Notes: generated by a model not told the origin, from the sequence alone. 64,000 bases of DNA from Hallerella succinigenes (GCF_002797675.1 NZ_PGEX01000001.1:1054001-1118000), one strand, 5' to 3'; positions 9,601 to 17,537 are shown, numbered from the stretch's first letter. Numbers and translations: made by a program.

Positions 9601-9892
9601 TTTGCGACAATTCGTTACGAAGTCGTACTTCAAAATCTGAGCCGTAAAGACTGCGTTCGCGGTTCAATCGCGGAATAAAGAATTCCTTTTTCTCTTTGGG
9701 AAAACTTTCTGAGATAAATGTCGGCGATGTAAAAATGAAGCGAAGCTCTTCGATATTTTCTAATTGCTTCTTGAGTTCCTGATAAGCATAAATTGAAAAA
9801 CAGGATGCAGCTATCGCGACCTTGCTGCCTTGTTTGATTTCCAAAGCTAGGTCATCGCGTAACTTCTGGTTGATATTGTCTATCAACTTCAT
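6614..9892 (-). CDS. SNF2/superfamily 2 helicase with degenerate PLD-like N-terminus
   Basis: 1,092 aa. Helicase motifs in order: ADSVGLGKTFTA (Walker A, near residue 268), VVIDESHNFRN (DEAH-like, near 356), SATPVNNR (near 408), TDCISEGQNLQ and QRFGRIDRIG (motif VI, near 836). This is the SNF2-like layout of DNA translocases. The first 250 residues resemble the fold seen in PLD-containing helicases (AIAASCFSIYAYQELK, then LRFIFTSPTF), but I see no intact HxK catalytic motif, so nuclease activity there is doubtful. It is the first gene of the minus-strand operon helicase-DUF4391-mod-(AAA)-res. A role in phage defence or in assisting the type III system is inferred from context only. Confidence 0.86.
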   Translation of the reverse strand: MKLIDNINQKLRDDLALEIKQGSKVAIAASCFSIYAYQELKKQLENIEELRFIFTSPTFISESFPKEKKEFFIPRLNRERSLYGSDFEVRLRNELSQKAIARECAEWIREKARFKSNFTSEHMLGFANVDSTSYSPLRGFTTVDLGCERGDNIYNFVTKLEAPHSSQFLQLFDSLWNDSGKMQDVTETVIENISAAYNENSPAFIYFVTLYHIFSEFLQDISEDTLPNEKSGFKQSKIWNMLYNFQKDAALGVINKLEKYNGCILADSVGLGKTFTALAVIKYYENRNKSVLVLCPKKLANNWNTYRGFYEDNPVYEDRLGYTVLFHTDLNRESGDSNGTDLSRIKWSAFDLVVIDESHNFRNGSKYKTSKGKMVDDDFELDEIDKMNRYATLLNNVIKQGVKTKVLMLSATPVNNRFNDLKNQLALAYEGKEENMNDKLSTDKGIGEVFRNAQKAYNTWSKFEAKDRTTENLLKLLDSDFFRVLDAVTIARSRKHIQRYYDTADIGKFPERLKPISKSPKLTDVSGVCDYNKVYELLCKLDLSVYTPTSFILPSCREKYELADDEYRSLSQAGREQGIRRLMSINLLKRMESSVYSFNITVKKIKKLIDSKIQEIDGFIKQKTSHQKIELAEFATGNFADDFDADDQNDDVLYGVKKHLRIDLADMDYVSWRASLATDSALLDSLLSMTSVVTPEHDGKLQELLSLIKNKVESPINDGNKKVIVFTAFADTADYLYTHVSAFVKAKFGLETAMISGTEEGRTTAKLKKRDMNTVLTCFSPISKNKAAMKSKETAIIDVLIATDCISEGQNLQDSDFLVNYDIHWNPVRIIQRFGRIDRIGSKNDKIQLVNFWPDVTLDEYIQLKARVEVRMKIVDMTSTGDDNIIDENEKADLEYRKSQLQKLREEVVDLEEMNGGISITDLGLNEFHLDLLDYVKKHPDIENAPLGLHSVVQATKENPPGVIYVLKNRVKDVNVDKRNPIHPFYMVYITDDGNIVCNHLNPKKLLDEMRLLCRNQAEPIAGLYRLFNKETRDGRDMKKYSKLLGEAIVSLVAKKEESQMDCFLNGDFVDFKSEVVKGLDDFELICFLVVR

Positions 9893-10451
9893 CTTTCAAA
9901 TCGCCCTTTGCACAATCCGTAGCAAAGCGATAAAAGCCGACGGCGTCAGACAAATTACGCAAAACCACAAATCGCACTTTGCGCTCTTGTTCGATGAATT
10001 TACAGGCGGAACAAATAATTCCCGAACTAACGTTTTTTCTTTGGCAACAAGAAAAGGACGCAGGTCGCTGCAATTTATCACGCTGAGGCTCTGCATTGCC
10101 CATGTACGATAAATGCAAACGACCCACGTCCCAAAGCGGGCGACAGAAAACACAGCAAGTTTCGTATAGATTGCTTCTCCCCATTGGGGATAACAAGACT
10201 ACTGCAACAAGTTGCAGAGTCTTGTAAAGCCTTCGGCTCGCAATGACATGCGGAACGTTGCTGTTCTTGTCGAAATACGCCTAAACGAGCCGCATTGCTA
10301 CGGTTCGAAAATCGTATTTACGTGAGCGTTCGCCTTGTCCTCGTACATTGGAAATTTGCAGATTTCAGCGTGAGAACAAGAGCTAATAAACTCGATGCGC
10401 CCCGCATTTAAAATGCGGAGCTATGTCGGTAAGAATTTATAAATTTATCCT
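9893..10451. other. 559-bp gene-poor interval between the defence island and trmO
   Basis: No convincing gene. Two overlapping minus-strand frames (9852-10196 and 9896-10153) have low-complexity, Cys-rich translations without family resemblance, and I reject them. The interval should hold the helicase operon promoter. It also holds a REP-like element (10169-10248) and a perfect hairpin, CCGCATTT-A-AAATGCGG, at 10402-10418 in the probable trmO leader. Confidence 0.5.
10169..10248. repeat. REP-like element with internal hairpin, copy 1
   Basis: On the minus strand it reads TGTCATTGCGAG ... GAAGCAATC. Positions 10169-10231 match 33867-33929 almost base for base (63 bp). The core 10193-10225 folds as ACAAGACT-a-CTGCAAC against GTTGCAG-AGTCTTGT, a 15-bp stem with one bulged base. 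Beside it is the short palindrome CCCCATTGGGG. It is intergenic and non-coding. Confidence 0.75.
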
Positions 10452-11138
10452 ATGCCTCAGGAATTCCGCATTCAAACAATTGCAAAGATTCGCTCCGATT
10501 TCCCGGACAAGTTCGGGATTCCGCGCCAAAGTGGAATCTTAAAGGATCTAAAATCCCAGATTGTGTTTGAGCCGGAGTTCCGGAATGCGGATGCTCTTCG
10601 CGGGCTTGAAGAATTTTCGCACCTGTGGATTGTCTGGATTTTTTCGGAAAATATTCGCAAGGAATTCCATCCGACCGTTCGACCGCCGCGCCTTGGCGGG
10701 AACGTTCGCAAAGGCGTTTTCGCGACGCGCTCCTCTTTTCGCCCGAATCCGCTTGCGCTTTCCGTCGTCAAAATTGAAAAAATCGAAAATTCAAACGAAG
10801 GTCCCGTCATAACCGTTTCCGGTGCCGATCTCATGGACGGAACCCCGATTGTGGACATCAAACCGTACCTTCCTTACGCCGATGCCGTTCCGCAGGCGAC
10901 AGGCGGCTTTACAGATAAAGTAAAATTTGTACCGCTCTCGGTAAACTTCCCAGACGCGGAACTTCAAAAGGTTGCTCCCGAAAAACGTTCCGCGCTTTTG
11001 CGCGTGCTTTCCGAAGATCCGCGCCCTGCGTACCAAAAGGATGCGACCCGTGTTTACGGTTTCCGTTTTGCTTCTTACGAAATCAAGTTTACGGTAAAAG
11101 ATAACACGCTCTGTGTCCAGAGCGTATCTCTTGTTTGA
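10452..11138 (+). CDS. trmO: tRNA (adenine(37)-N6)-methyltransferase TrmO (TsaA/YaeB family)
   Basis: 228 aa. The family uses SAM to N6-methylate t6A at position 37 of threonine tRNAs. Visible family signatures are FGIPRQSGI, then VRKGVFATRSSFRPNPLALS around residue 95 and GTPIVDIKPYLPYAD around 140, followed by the short C-terminal domain with RVYGFRFASYEIKF. Length is normal. It stands alone on the plus strand, with a hairpin-containing leader upstream and a decayed nuclease gene downstream. The assignment is firm. Confidence 0.94.
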   Translation: MPQEFRIQTIAKIRSDFPDKFGIPRQSGILKDLKSQIVFEPEFRNADALRGLEEFSHLWIVWIFSENIRKEFHPTVRPPRLGGNVRKGVFATRSSFRPNPLALSVVKIEKIENSNEGPVITVSGADLMDGTPIVDIKPYLPYADAVPQATGGFTDKVKFVPLSVNFPDAELQKVAPEKRSALLRVLSEDPRPAYQKDATRVYGFRFASYEIKFTVKDNTLCVQSVSLV

Positions 11139-11180
11139 ATCAAAATTTTAGCCATTGCAACGGTCAGAAAACCGACGTTT

Positions 11181-11460
11181 TTACAACTTGCGAATCGTTT
11201 CTTCGGAGAGATGCGTTATTCTAGCTACCTTCTCTACAGAATCACCTTCAGCCAGCATATCACGAGCCATCGCGCGAGTTTTATCAAGGACGCCTTCAGC
11301 GACCTTCGCATTCACTCAGTCTGCGTAGTCTTCTAAGAAGGCCTCGCCCATAACGTTATGGTCCCATCTTTCGTGATGCATTTTTTGGTACACCTCAAAT
11401 TCTTCTTTATTGAAATTAGATACTTTTGAGCTTTCCGTCAAAGCATTCCCCGAAGCAAAA
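11181..11460 (-). pseudogene. Remnant of an Rpn-family (PD-(D/E)XK) nuclease/transposase-like gene
   Basis: The minus strand between 11460 and the TAA at 11181-11183 encodes the typical C-terminus of this family: VYQKMHHERWDHNVMGEAFL, an in-frame TGA, then VAEGVLDKTRAMARDMLAEG and a final HLSEETIRKL, a helix-turn-helix-like tail. The catalytic N-terminal domain is absent and the remaining frame contains the internal stop, so the gene is dead. Rpn proteins are DNA endonucleases linked to RecA-independent recombination and are often present as scattered decaying copies. Confidence 0.65.
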
Positions 11461-11507
11461 CTTATATTAAATCATGTACCATTTAAGACGTTAAACTGGA
11501 TGGGGCT

Positions 11508-13070
11508 ATGAAGGTAAAGTTTTTTCTTTCGTGCATTGCGTTCGCTGTATTTTCGTGTTCTGAAACATCTTCCCAAGCAGAGGGGACCCCTTCCTCTTCA
11601 CAAAAAAGCCTTGTCATCGTTTACGAAAACGACGTTCATTGCAATATGGAAGGCTATGCAAAATTCGCAGGTCTCCGCGATTTGATTGCCGATACAGCCG
11701 CCGTGGCGACCGTTTCTGTCGGCGATTTTTTGCAAGGCGGAGCCTGGGGAAGCATTTCACACGGAGGCTATGTCGTTCCGGTTGTAAATAAAGTCGGTTA
11801 TGACGTTATGGCTCTCGGAAACCACGAGCTCGATTACAAATTTCCGCGCTTGATGGAACTTGTCGATTCCCTGACTCCACCCATCATTTGTTCTAACCTT
11901 GTCCTCAAAGGGACAACGACGCCCCTGTTCAAACCTTACGTTTTAAAACAAATCGGTTCAAAGAAAATCGCCTTTGTCGGGGCGCTTACGCCCAATGCTT
12001 TAGTAACAGAATCTTATGCATTCGAAGATGATTCCTCAAAGGATTCATACGACATTCCGGCAGGCAATGTTTTTCAATTGGTACAAACCGCGGTAAACAA
12101 TGCGCGCAAAGCGGGTGCCGATTACGTGATTCTGCTTTCACATTTCGGAATTGAGCCTCCCTTCACTTCCATGGAATTAATTCAAAATACTTCCGGAATC
12201 AATGCTGTCCTCGACGCCCATTCTCATTCCGTTGTCGCCGAAAAATTTGTTCCCAATTTAAATGGCGATAGTATTCTGGTTTCCCAAACAGGTTCTAAAT
12301 TTCAAAATGTCGGCGTTTTAGACATTACGCATGACGGAAGATTTCATTCCCGATTGATGCCGCTAGACAGTATCACGACCTCAAGCAAATCCGTTTCTGC
12401 GGTCTACGATAGTTTATACGCAATTGCGGTTCAGGACTTGCAACAGGTAATTTCCAGCACAAAGTTTGATTTGAACATCAACGAAGATGACGGGAAACGT
12501 TTAGTCCGCAAAGGCGAAACGAATTTAGCCGATCTCGTCGCCGACGCCTTTCGGAACGCTTTCGAAGCCCAAATCGGTCTAGTGAACGGAGGAAGCGTTC
12601 GCGCCACGATCCCTGCCGGGAACATCTCTTACCAAAATATTTTAGACGTAATCCCGTTTGCAAATGACATGTGCCTTGTCAAAGCGACCGGAAAACAGAT
12701 CAAGTCCGCGCTTTCTGAAGGGGCTTCGCATTTGCCCGATGAATTTGGAGGCTTTTTGCAAGTTTCGGGTATGCGCTACGAAATCGTCATCGATTCCATT
12801 CCGCACATTGAAAACATTCAAGTCGAAACCGACAGCGGCTACGTAAATATGGCAGATGACAAAATTTATACCGTGGGGATGGCTTCTTACCTAGCATACG
12901 CCGGGGCCGAAATCACATCGTTTCGACAAAGTGAAATCGTTATAGACAAAGTGATGACGGATGACGAAGCCGTCATGAAGTATTTAAAATCACTCGGTTC
13001 AGAAATTCCGGAGCTTTACCGCAAGCCTCAAGGGAGAATTTTGGTAACGGCAAGCGAAAAGTCCCGCTAA
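11508..13070 (+). CDS. UshA-like 5'-nucleotidase/metallophosphoesterase lipoprotein
   Basis: 520 aa. A signal peptide ends in a lipobox (VFSC, Cys17), so it is probably anchored in the envelope facing the periplasm. The metallophosphoesterase domain shows ENDVHCNMEG, GDFLQGG, GNHELDY, LLSHFGIE and DAHSHSV, the two-metal ligands of the 5'-nucleotidase family. The C-terminal substrate-binding domain begins near residue 310 (GETNLADLVADAF, NGGSVRATIPAG). UshA-type enzymes strip phosphate from extracellular nucleotides or UDP-sugars; exact substrate specificity cannot be read here. The domain order and length match the family. It lies 21 bp upstream of rhlE and may be co-transcribed. Together with pst and phn it fits a phosphate-scavenging lifestyle. 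Confidence 0.87.
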   Translation: MKVKFFLSCIAFAVFSCSETSSQAEGTPSSSQKSLVIVYENDVHCNMEGYAKFAGLRDLIADTAAVATVSVGDFLQGGAWGSISHGGYVVPVVNKVGYDVMALGNHELDYKFPRLMELVDSLTPPIICSNLVLKGTTTPLFKPYVLKQIGSKKIAFVGALTPNALVTESYAFEDDSSKDSYDIPAGNVFQLVQTAVNNARKAGADYVILLSHFGIEPPFTSMELIQNTSGINAVLDAHSHSVVAEKFVPNLNGDSILVSQTGSKFQNVGVLDITHDGRFHSRLMPLDSITTSSKSVSAVYDSLYAIAVQDLQQVISSTKFDLNINEDDGKRLVRKGETNLADLVADAFRNAFEAQIGLVNGGSVRATIPAGNISYQNILDVIPFANDMCLVKATGKQIKSALSEGASHLPDEFGGFLQVSGMRYEIVIDSIPHIENIQVETDSGYVNMADDKIYTVGMASYLAYAGAEITSFRQSEIVIDKVMTDDEAVMKYLKSLGSEIPELYRKPQGRILVTASEKSR

Positions 13071-13091
13071 ATTTCTACCTTTGTTCGCAAT

Positions 13092-14483
13092 ATGAAATTT
13101 TCCGAACTTCCCTTAGACGAACGTCTGCAGCGTGCAATCGTTGACGCAAAATACACCACTCCGACACCGATCCAAGAGAAAGCGATTCCTCCGGTTTTGG
13201 AACGCAAAGACTTGATGGGCATCGCCCAGACGGGTACCGGAAAGACGGCAGCCTTTGCTCTTCCGATTTTGCAGAACCTGCTCCAAGGCGGAGACTCTAA
13301 AGGCCAAAAGCCGATCCGCGTTCTGGTCCTGCTCCCGACGCGAGAGCTCGCCATTCAAGTTTCGGACTGCTTTGAAAAATATCAGAAGTACACCCGTTTA
13401 ACAAGCGCCTGCATTTTCGGCGGAGTCAGCGATTTACCGCAAAAGAGAGCGCTCTCCCGCGGTGTCGATACGCTGATCGCCACGCCGGGCCGCCTTTTGG
13501 ACCTCATCAATCAACGCGTGGTCAGCTTAAAGAAGCTCGAATATTTTGTTCTCGATGAAGCAGACCGCATGCTCGACATGGGCTTCATTCACGACATCAA
13601 AAAGGTCGTGGCACAGCTTCCGCAAAAACGCCAGAACCTGTTCTTTAGCGCGACGATGCCGCCCGAAATCATAAAGCTCGCCGCATCGATTTTACGCACG
13701 GATCCGGTCCGCGTCGAAGTCACCCCGCAGAGCACGCCCATTGAACGCATTCGCCAGGAGCTTTACCGCATCGACAAACGTCGCAAAGGTGCGCTTCTCA
13801 AGGAAATGCTTTTAGAGCATCCGGAAATGAAAAAGGTTCTTGTCTTTTCGCGGACCAAACACGGCGCAGATAAAATCGTCCGCATTCTCGAAAAGGCAAA
13901 GATTACCTGCGCTGCCATCCACGGCAACAAAAGTCAGAACCGCCGCCAGGAAGCTCTCGGGAACTTTAAAACGGAACAGATCCGCGTTCTCGTCGCCACG
14001 GACATTGCAGCCCGCGGCATCGACGTGGACAATGTGAGCCACGTTTTCAATTACGACCTTCCCGATGTTCCCGAAACCTTTGTCCATCGCATTGGACGTA
14101 CCGCCCGCGCTGGCCGCGAAGGCGTCGCCATTTCTTTCTGCGCCCCGGACGAAGAGCAGGACCTGCGCGCTATCGAAAAATTGACCCGCGTCCAAATTCC
14201 GGAAGGCGACCGCGCGATTTTTGAAAAGCTCCCGCCTCCGCAAAAGGAAACTCCCGAAAGCGAAGCCCGCAACGCTCGCTGGCGTACCGGAAAGTTCGGC
14301 GGTCGCAAAGCGCGCGAGCAAAAAAAGGAATCGGCGAAAAAGGAACCGAGCAAACCTCAGGCGGCTCAAAAGCAAAACGCCGTTCCAACGCCTAAGACTC
14401 ACACGGGCAAGCGCCTCGGCAGCCGCGCACGTCGCCGCTTAAGAGAAGAACAGGCAAAAAGACAGCAGTCGCAAAACGGATAA
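13092..14483 (+). CDS. rhlE: DEAD-box RNA helicase, RhlE type
   Basis: 463 aa. It unwinds RNA duplexes, typically in ribosome assembly and RNA turnover. All motifs are present: PTPIQEKAIP (Q motif), AQTGTGKTAAF (I), PTRELAIQ (Ia), ATPGRLLDL (Ib), LDEADRMLDMGF (II), FSATMP (III), ARGIDVDNV (V) and HRIGRTARAG (VI). The C-terminal tail (about 375-463) is low-complexity, rich in Lys, Arg, Ala and Gln, as is usual for RhlE RNA-binding tails. The next gene starts 14 bp downstream, so the two may share an mRNA. Confidence 0.92.
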   Translation: MKFSELPLDERLQRAIVDAKYTTPTPIQEKAIPPVLERKDLMGIAQTGTGKTAAFALPILQNLLQGGDSKGQKPIRVLVLLPTRELAIQVSDCFEKYQKYTRLTSACIFGGVSDLPQKRALSRGVDTLIATPGRLLDLINQRVVSLKKLEYFVLDEADRMLDMGFIHDIKKVVAQLPQKRQNLFFSATMPPEIIKLAASILRTDPVRVEVTPQSTPIERIRQELYRIDKRRKGALLKEMLLEHPEMKKVLVFSRTKHGADKIVRILEKAKITCAAIHGNKSQNRRQEALGNFKTEQIRVLVATDIAARGIDVDNVSHVFNYDLPDVPETFVHRIGRTARAGREGVAISFCAPDEEQDLRAIEKLTRVQIPEGDRAIFEKLPPPQKETPESEARNARWRTGKFGGRKAREQKKESAKKEPSKPQAAQKQNAVPTPKTHTGKRLGSRARRRLREEQAKRQQSQNG

Positions 14484-14497
14484 AAGAGGAAAAACCT

Positions 14498-15253
14498 GTG
14501 GCAAAGAAAATTCTCATCATGGTCGCAAGCCCCAAGAACGAACGAAGCGGAACGCTCATTCCGACAAAAGCCTTCGTGGACGGAATGCTCGAAAACGGCG
14601 ACTATGAATCGGAATATGTTTTTATAGACCGCTTAAACATCAAACCTTGCCGCGGTTGCCTCACCTGCTGGGGCCGCCCAGACGGAAGCTGTTTCATTAA
14701 AGACGACGATGTTCCGGAGACCCGTAAAAAGCTCGAAGAAGCCGACGTGGTCATTTGGAGTTTCCCGCTGTTCCTCTTTAGCATTCCGGGACAAATGAAA
14801 GTTTTGCTCGACCGTATCGTGGGAATGGTTCACCCTTACATGGGCCAAAAGTTGAGCGGGGGAAATTCTACGCCCGATATGAACAAACCGATGCACGGTC
14901 TACAGCACCAGAAGCCCGGTCAAAAAATCATTCTGCTGTCGAGCTGTGCCTGGATGGACATCGACGTTGTGTATGAACCAATCAAAAAACAGTTCGACAT
15001 CATTCTCGGCAGGGGCAAGTATTATTTGATAGCCTGCCCGCAGATGCGCGCCTTACACCATCGCGGTGGAGAGCGTCGTTTGAACATGCTCCGCAAACGC
15101 TATGCGGCAGGCGGCGCAGAACTTGCAAAAACCGACGCCATTTCCAAGGAAGCGATCGACCTGATGCAGAAGCCGATCTTTGGCGAAGACGCCTACGTTA
15201 CGCTCGTCACGGAATTCGTCACGCACATGTTCGACCGCGACGACAACTTCTAA
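14498..15253 (+). CDS. Flavodoxin-fold NAD(P)H-dependent oxidoreductase
   Basis: 251 aa. The N-terminus has the FMN phosphate-loop region of the NADPH-dependent FMN reductase superfamily (MVASPKNERSGT), followed by a cysteine cluster, CRGCLTCW ... GSCFIKDDD, as in iron-sulfur flavoproteins and related reductases, and SFPLFLFSIPGQMKVLLDR, the typical second strand and helix. Substrate unknown. The start is GTG at 14498, with AGAGGA about 8 nt upstream. It ends 5 bp before the convergent CotH gene, and no terminator is visible between them. Whether the cysteines bind a cluster is open, because the spacing is not the classical CX2CX2CX5C. Confidence 0.83.
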   Translation: MAKKILIMVASPKNERSGTLIPTKAFVDGMLENGDYESEYVFIDRLNIKPCRGCLTCWGRPDGSCFIKDDDVPETRKKLEEADVVIWSFPLFLFSIPGQMKVLLDRIVGMVHPYMGQKLSGGNSTPDMNKPMHGLQHQKPGQKIILLSSCAWMDIDVVYEPIKKQFDIILGRGKYYLIACPQMRALHHRGGERRLNMLRKRYAAGGAELAKTDAISKEAIDLMQKPIFGEDAYVTLVTEFVTHMFDRDDNF

Positions 15254-15258
15254 AAATT

Positions 15259-16503
15259 CTAAAGATTATCTTCAATCCACTGAAAACGTTTTTCCATCCA
15301 CACGGTCATGGAATCGACGGCTTCATCGTGGGAATCGTAGGAATGCCTTAACGCCCAAAGGAAAGCGTTATCAAGAATCGGCCAGCGTTTGAATTCATTC
15401 TTCGCCGCCTTTTCGATTTGCTTTTTGTACAGCGGAATACTGTCGATCAGCGCATGGAAAGTTTCCCGGTGATCTTCCCAGTATTCCTTCGCCCTTTTCG
15501 ACATCCGGTAATCCATTAGAATAAAGCGGTTCCAGCGATAATTGCGAATGAACCAATTTTCGGGCATGCTGTACTGTTTACGGGACTCGTTTCCAAAGCC
15601 CAGGTCAAAGTCCCAAAGCGGTCCAAAGTGGATTTGACCGCCGCGAGTCCAGTAAAAGAAGACGCTTCGGGTGAACTTGCCGTCTTCGTTTTTCGCAAAT
15701 TCCTGAATCCAATAGTACACGAGAAAATCGTGTATGTTCAACCAATTCTCAATGGAATCTTCACCCCAAAAATCTTGCCGGTGCAGATAGGTTTCAAAGC
15801 TGTCCAGGTGCGCCTTTGCCACTTGGATATTTTCTTCGGAAACGCGCTTCGGTTCCTGAATGTGAATCAGGTTCCCGTCCAATGTTTCAAAGAATGGGTC
15901 ATCGACTTTTTTGGAGTCTTCTTTTTCAAATAAAAAGTTCGAATCGTTTTGGGCAAGGTTAATGCGCTTCTTCGAAAACTTGATCGTTTCCGAAAGCATA
16001 AAGACACCTTTGTATTCGCGGTTCAGGTAAACTTCCACGAACTGCATTCTTGGAGTGAAAGGCGCTCCGAGCCAATTCGCAAGGCGCGTCATCATATAGT
16101 CGCGGATTAAAGTCTTATCGCCGTATTTCGAAAGGAGTGCCCAGTCGCGGTTCTTGGGCATTCCGAGAAGCGATGTCTTTTCGGTGAATTCGAGTTTGAG
16201 TCCGTATTTGGGAGTGTGATAGGTCGAGTTTCCGCGCCCGCGTACAGTGAGCTCCAAAATTTCACTCTCTGGAGAATCCTTGCCGTAAATCTGCAAACGG
16301 GCAGGAACCAAGGTTTCGCGATTTCGGATGTCTTTAAAATTTTCCGTTTCAATCACCACGCGCGGAATGTCTGCGTAGGGATATTCCGAATCGTCCAACG
16401 GCAAATATGAAACGTCATCCATTGACGATTCTGTATTTTCCCAAAGGCAACCCGAACAAAAAATCGCACAGGCCGCAAGCATAATCCACGGAAATATTCG
16501 CAT
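15259..16503 (-). CDS. CotH-family lipoprotein (protein-kinase-like fold)
   Basis: 414 aa with a signal peptide ending in a lipobox (CSGC, Cys19). The CotH domain follows: LTVRGRGNSTYHTPKYGLKL near residue 85, LLSKYGDKTLIRDYMMTRLA near 125, VEVYLNREYKGVFMLSETIK near 160 and GPLWDFDLGFGNE near 295, a probable metal-binding DFD-like motif. In spore formers CotH phosphorylates coat proteins; in non-sporulating bacteria such as this, CotH-like proteins are surface or secreted, and some sit with adhesion or cellulose-binding machinery. The substrate here is unknown. It stands alone on the minus strand, convergent with the flavoprotein gene. Confidence 0.87.
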   Translation of the reverse strand: MRIFPWIMLAACAIFCSGCLWENTESSMDDVSYLPLDDSEYPYADIPRVVIETENFKDIRNRETLVPARLQIYGKDSPESEILELTVRGRGNSTYHTPKYGLKLEFTEKTSLLGMPKNRDWALLSKYGDKTLIRDYMMTRLANWLGAPFTPRMQFVEVYLNREYKGVFMLSETIKFSKKRINLAQNDSNFLFEKEDSKKVDDPFFETLDGNLIHIQEPKRVSEENIQVAKAHLDSFETYLHRQDFWGEDSIENWLNIHDFLVYYWIQEFAKNEDGKFTRSVFFYWTRGGQIHFGPLWDFDLGFGNESRKQYSMPENWFIRNYRWNRFILMDYRMSKRAKEYWEDHRETFHALIDSIPLYKKQIEKAAKNEFKRWPILDNAFLWALRHSYDSHDEAVDSMTVWMEKRFQWIEDNL

Positions 16504-16554
16504 AGCTTCAAACTCGTTTAGAATATAACCGAAAAGCCCCCCAAAATCAAGATT

Positions 16555-17454
16555 TTACGGATTAACGGAGCGCTTCTTCTTTTTGCGGCGCAAAATATAA
16601 TGGGTCAGGTAATTGTAAAAGGCTTCCGTTTTAGAATCGCCCTGCTGATTGCGACGAAGCGACACAACGATATCGCGCTTGAATTCCGTATCGGTCACTT
16701 CCAAAAGGCGCACCTTTTTATGGTCCATTTTTCCCCAGGAAAGTTCTGGCCAAAATCCGACGCCGATGCCTGCCGCCACAGCTTCCTTTACCGCGAGAGC
16801 GTTGTCACTTTCAAAGGTGACGTTCGCATTAAAGCCGACACGTTCACAGAGTTCGTTACAGATTTTACGGTACTGCTTAGAGCCGTAAAGACGAATAAAC
16901 TTTTCATCTCGCAAGTCAAAAAGCGAAATGGAATTCATCTTTTTGTAACGGGCAATGTTCGGGACTGCGAGGAAAATCTTTTCAGAATGAACAAAGGTTT
17001 CATCGCTATTCGTGTGATCGAGTTCAGGGCGGTAATTCGCATACGTGCGAACGCAAATATCAAAGACATTCGTTTCTTCGTTCTGGATCAAGTCCACGTC
17101 GATGTCGGAATGCTCTTTTTTATAGTCGATAACAGCGCTTGTAATCAAAGTGGATGCGGCAAGAACGTTCAATTTAATATTGTTGTTCTGCTTTTGAATC
17201 ATCTCTTTCAGCTGGGACGGAAGCAGCATCATGTTTTCATACAGCGGCAAGAGCTTTTCGTAAAAGAACCGGCCCGCTTCGGTGAGCTTAATATTTCGAC
17301 CGACCGTTTTGAACAGCGGAACGCCCAATTCACTTTCGAGCTTGTGAATCGCCTGGGTCAAAGCGGGCTGCACCACATAAAGGTTTTTTGCGCTTTGCGT
17401 CACATGCTCCGTTCGAGCGACTTCCAAAAAATATTTCAGCTGTGTCAATTCCAT
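16555..17454 (-). CDS. LysR-family transcriptional regulator
   Basis: 299 aa from the ATG at 17454 (a TTG three codons upstream is possible; neither has a good Shine-Dalgarno). The N-terminal winged helix-turn-helix is clear: LKYFLEVARTEHVTQSAKNL and VVQPALTQAIHKLESELG. The effector-binding periplasmic-protein-like domain spans about residues 90-290. The gene is divergent from a FISUMP lipoprotein, with a 199-bp AT-rich intergenic region that contains a T-N11-A palindrome, the usual LysR box. LysR proteins commonly regulate the divergent neighbour, so that lipoprotein is the obvious first target. The inducer is unknown. Confidence 0.88.
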   Translation of the reverse strand: MELTQLKYFLEVARTEHVTQSAKNLYVVQPALTQAIHKLESELGVPLFKTVGRNIKLTEAGRFFYEKLLPLYENMMLLPSQLKEMIQKQNNNIKLNVLAASTLITSAVIDYKKEHSDIDVDLIQNEETNVFDICVRTYANYRPELDHTNSDETFVHSEKIFLAVPNIARYKKMNSISLFDLRDEKFIRLYGSKQYRKICNELCERVGFNANVTFESDNALAVKEAVAAGIGVGFWPELSWGKMDHKKVRLLEVTDTEFKRDIVVSLRRNQQGDSKTEAFYNYLTHYILRRKKKKRSVNP

Positions 17455-17522
17455 TTCGGTCAAATATAAGCAAAAAGGGTGTTGTTCCTAGATTTTTTCC
17501 TATAAGATAGTTTGATTATTAG

Positions 17523-17537
17523 ATAATTGTCAATTAT
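17523..17537. promoter_or_regulatory. Candidate LysR box (T-N11-A palindrome)
   Basis: ATAATTG-T-CAATTAT is a perfect 15-bp dyad that fits the T-N11-A rule. It lies between the divergent lysR and FISUMP lipoprotein genes. The surrounding DNA is very AT-rich, so chance palindromes are possible. Confidence 0.4.

Noticed and set aside
6614-9892. Defence island considered as DISARM or BREX
   Set aside because: There is no DrmB (DUF1998), no PglZ, and no BrxC-type gene. The methyltransferase is type III Mod with its own Res subunit, so neither definition is met.
9852-10196. Two overlapping minus-strand frames before the helicase gene (one ending 3 bp before its start)
   Set aside because: The translations are Cys-rich and low in family resemblance, neither has a convincing ribosome-binding site, and one overlaps the helicase start. 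Probably chance frames in a repeat-containing intergenic region.
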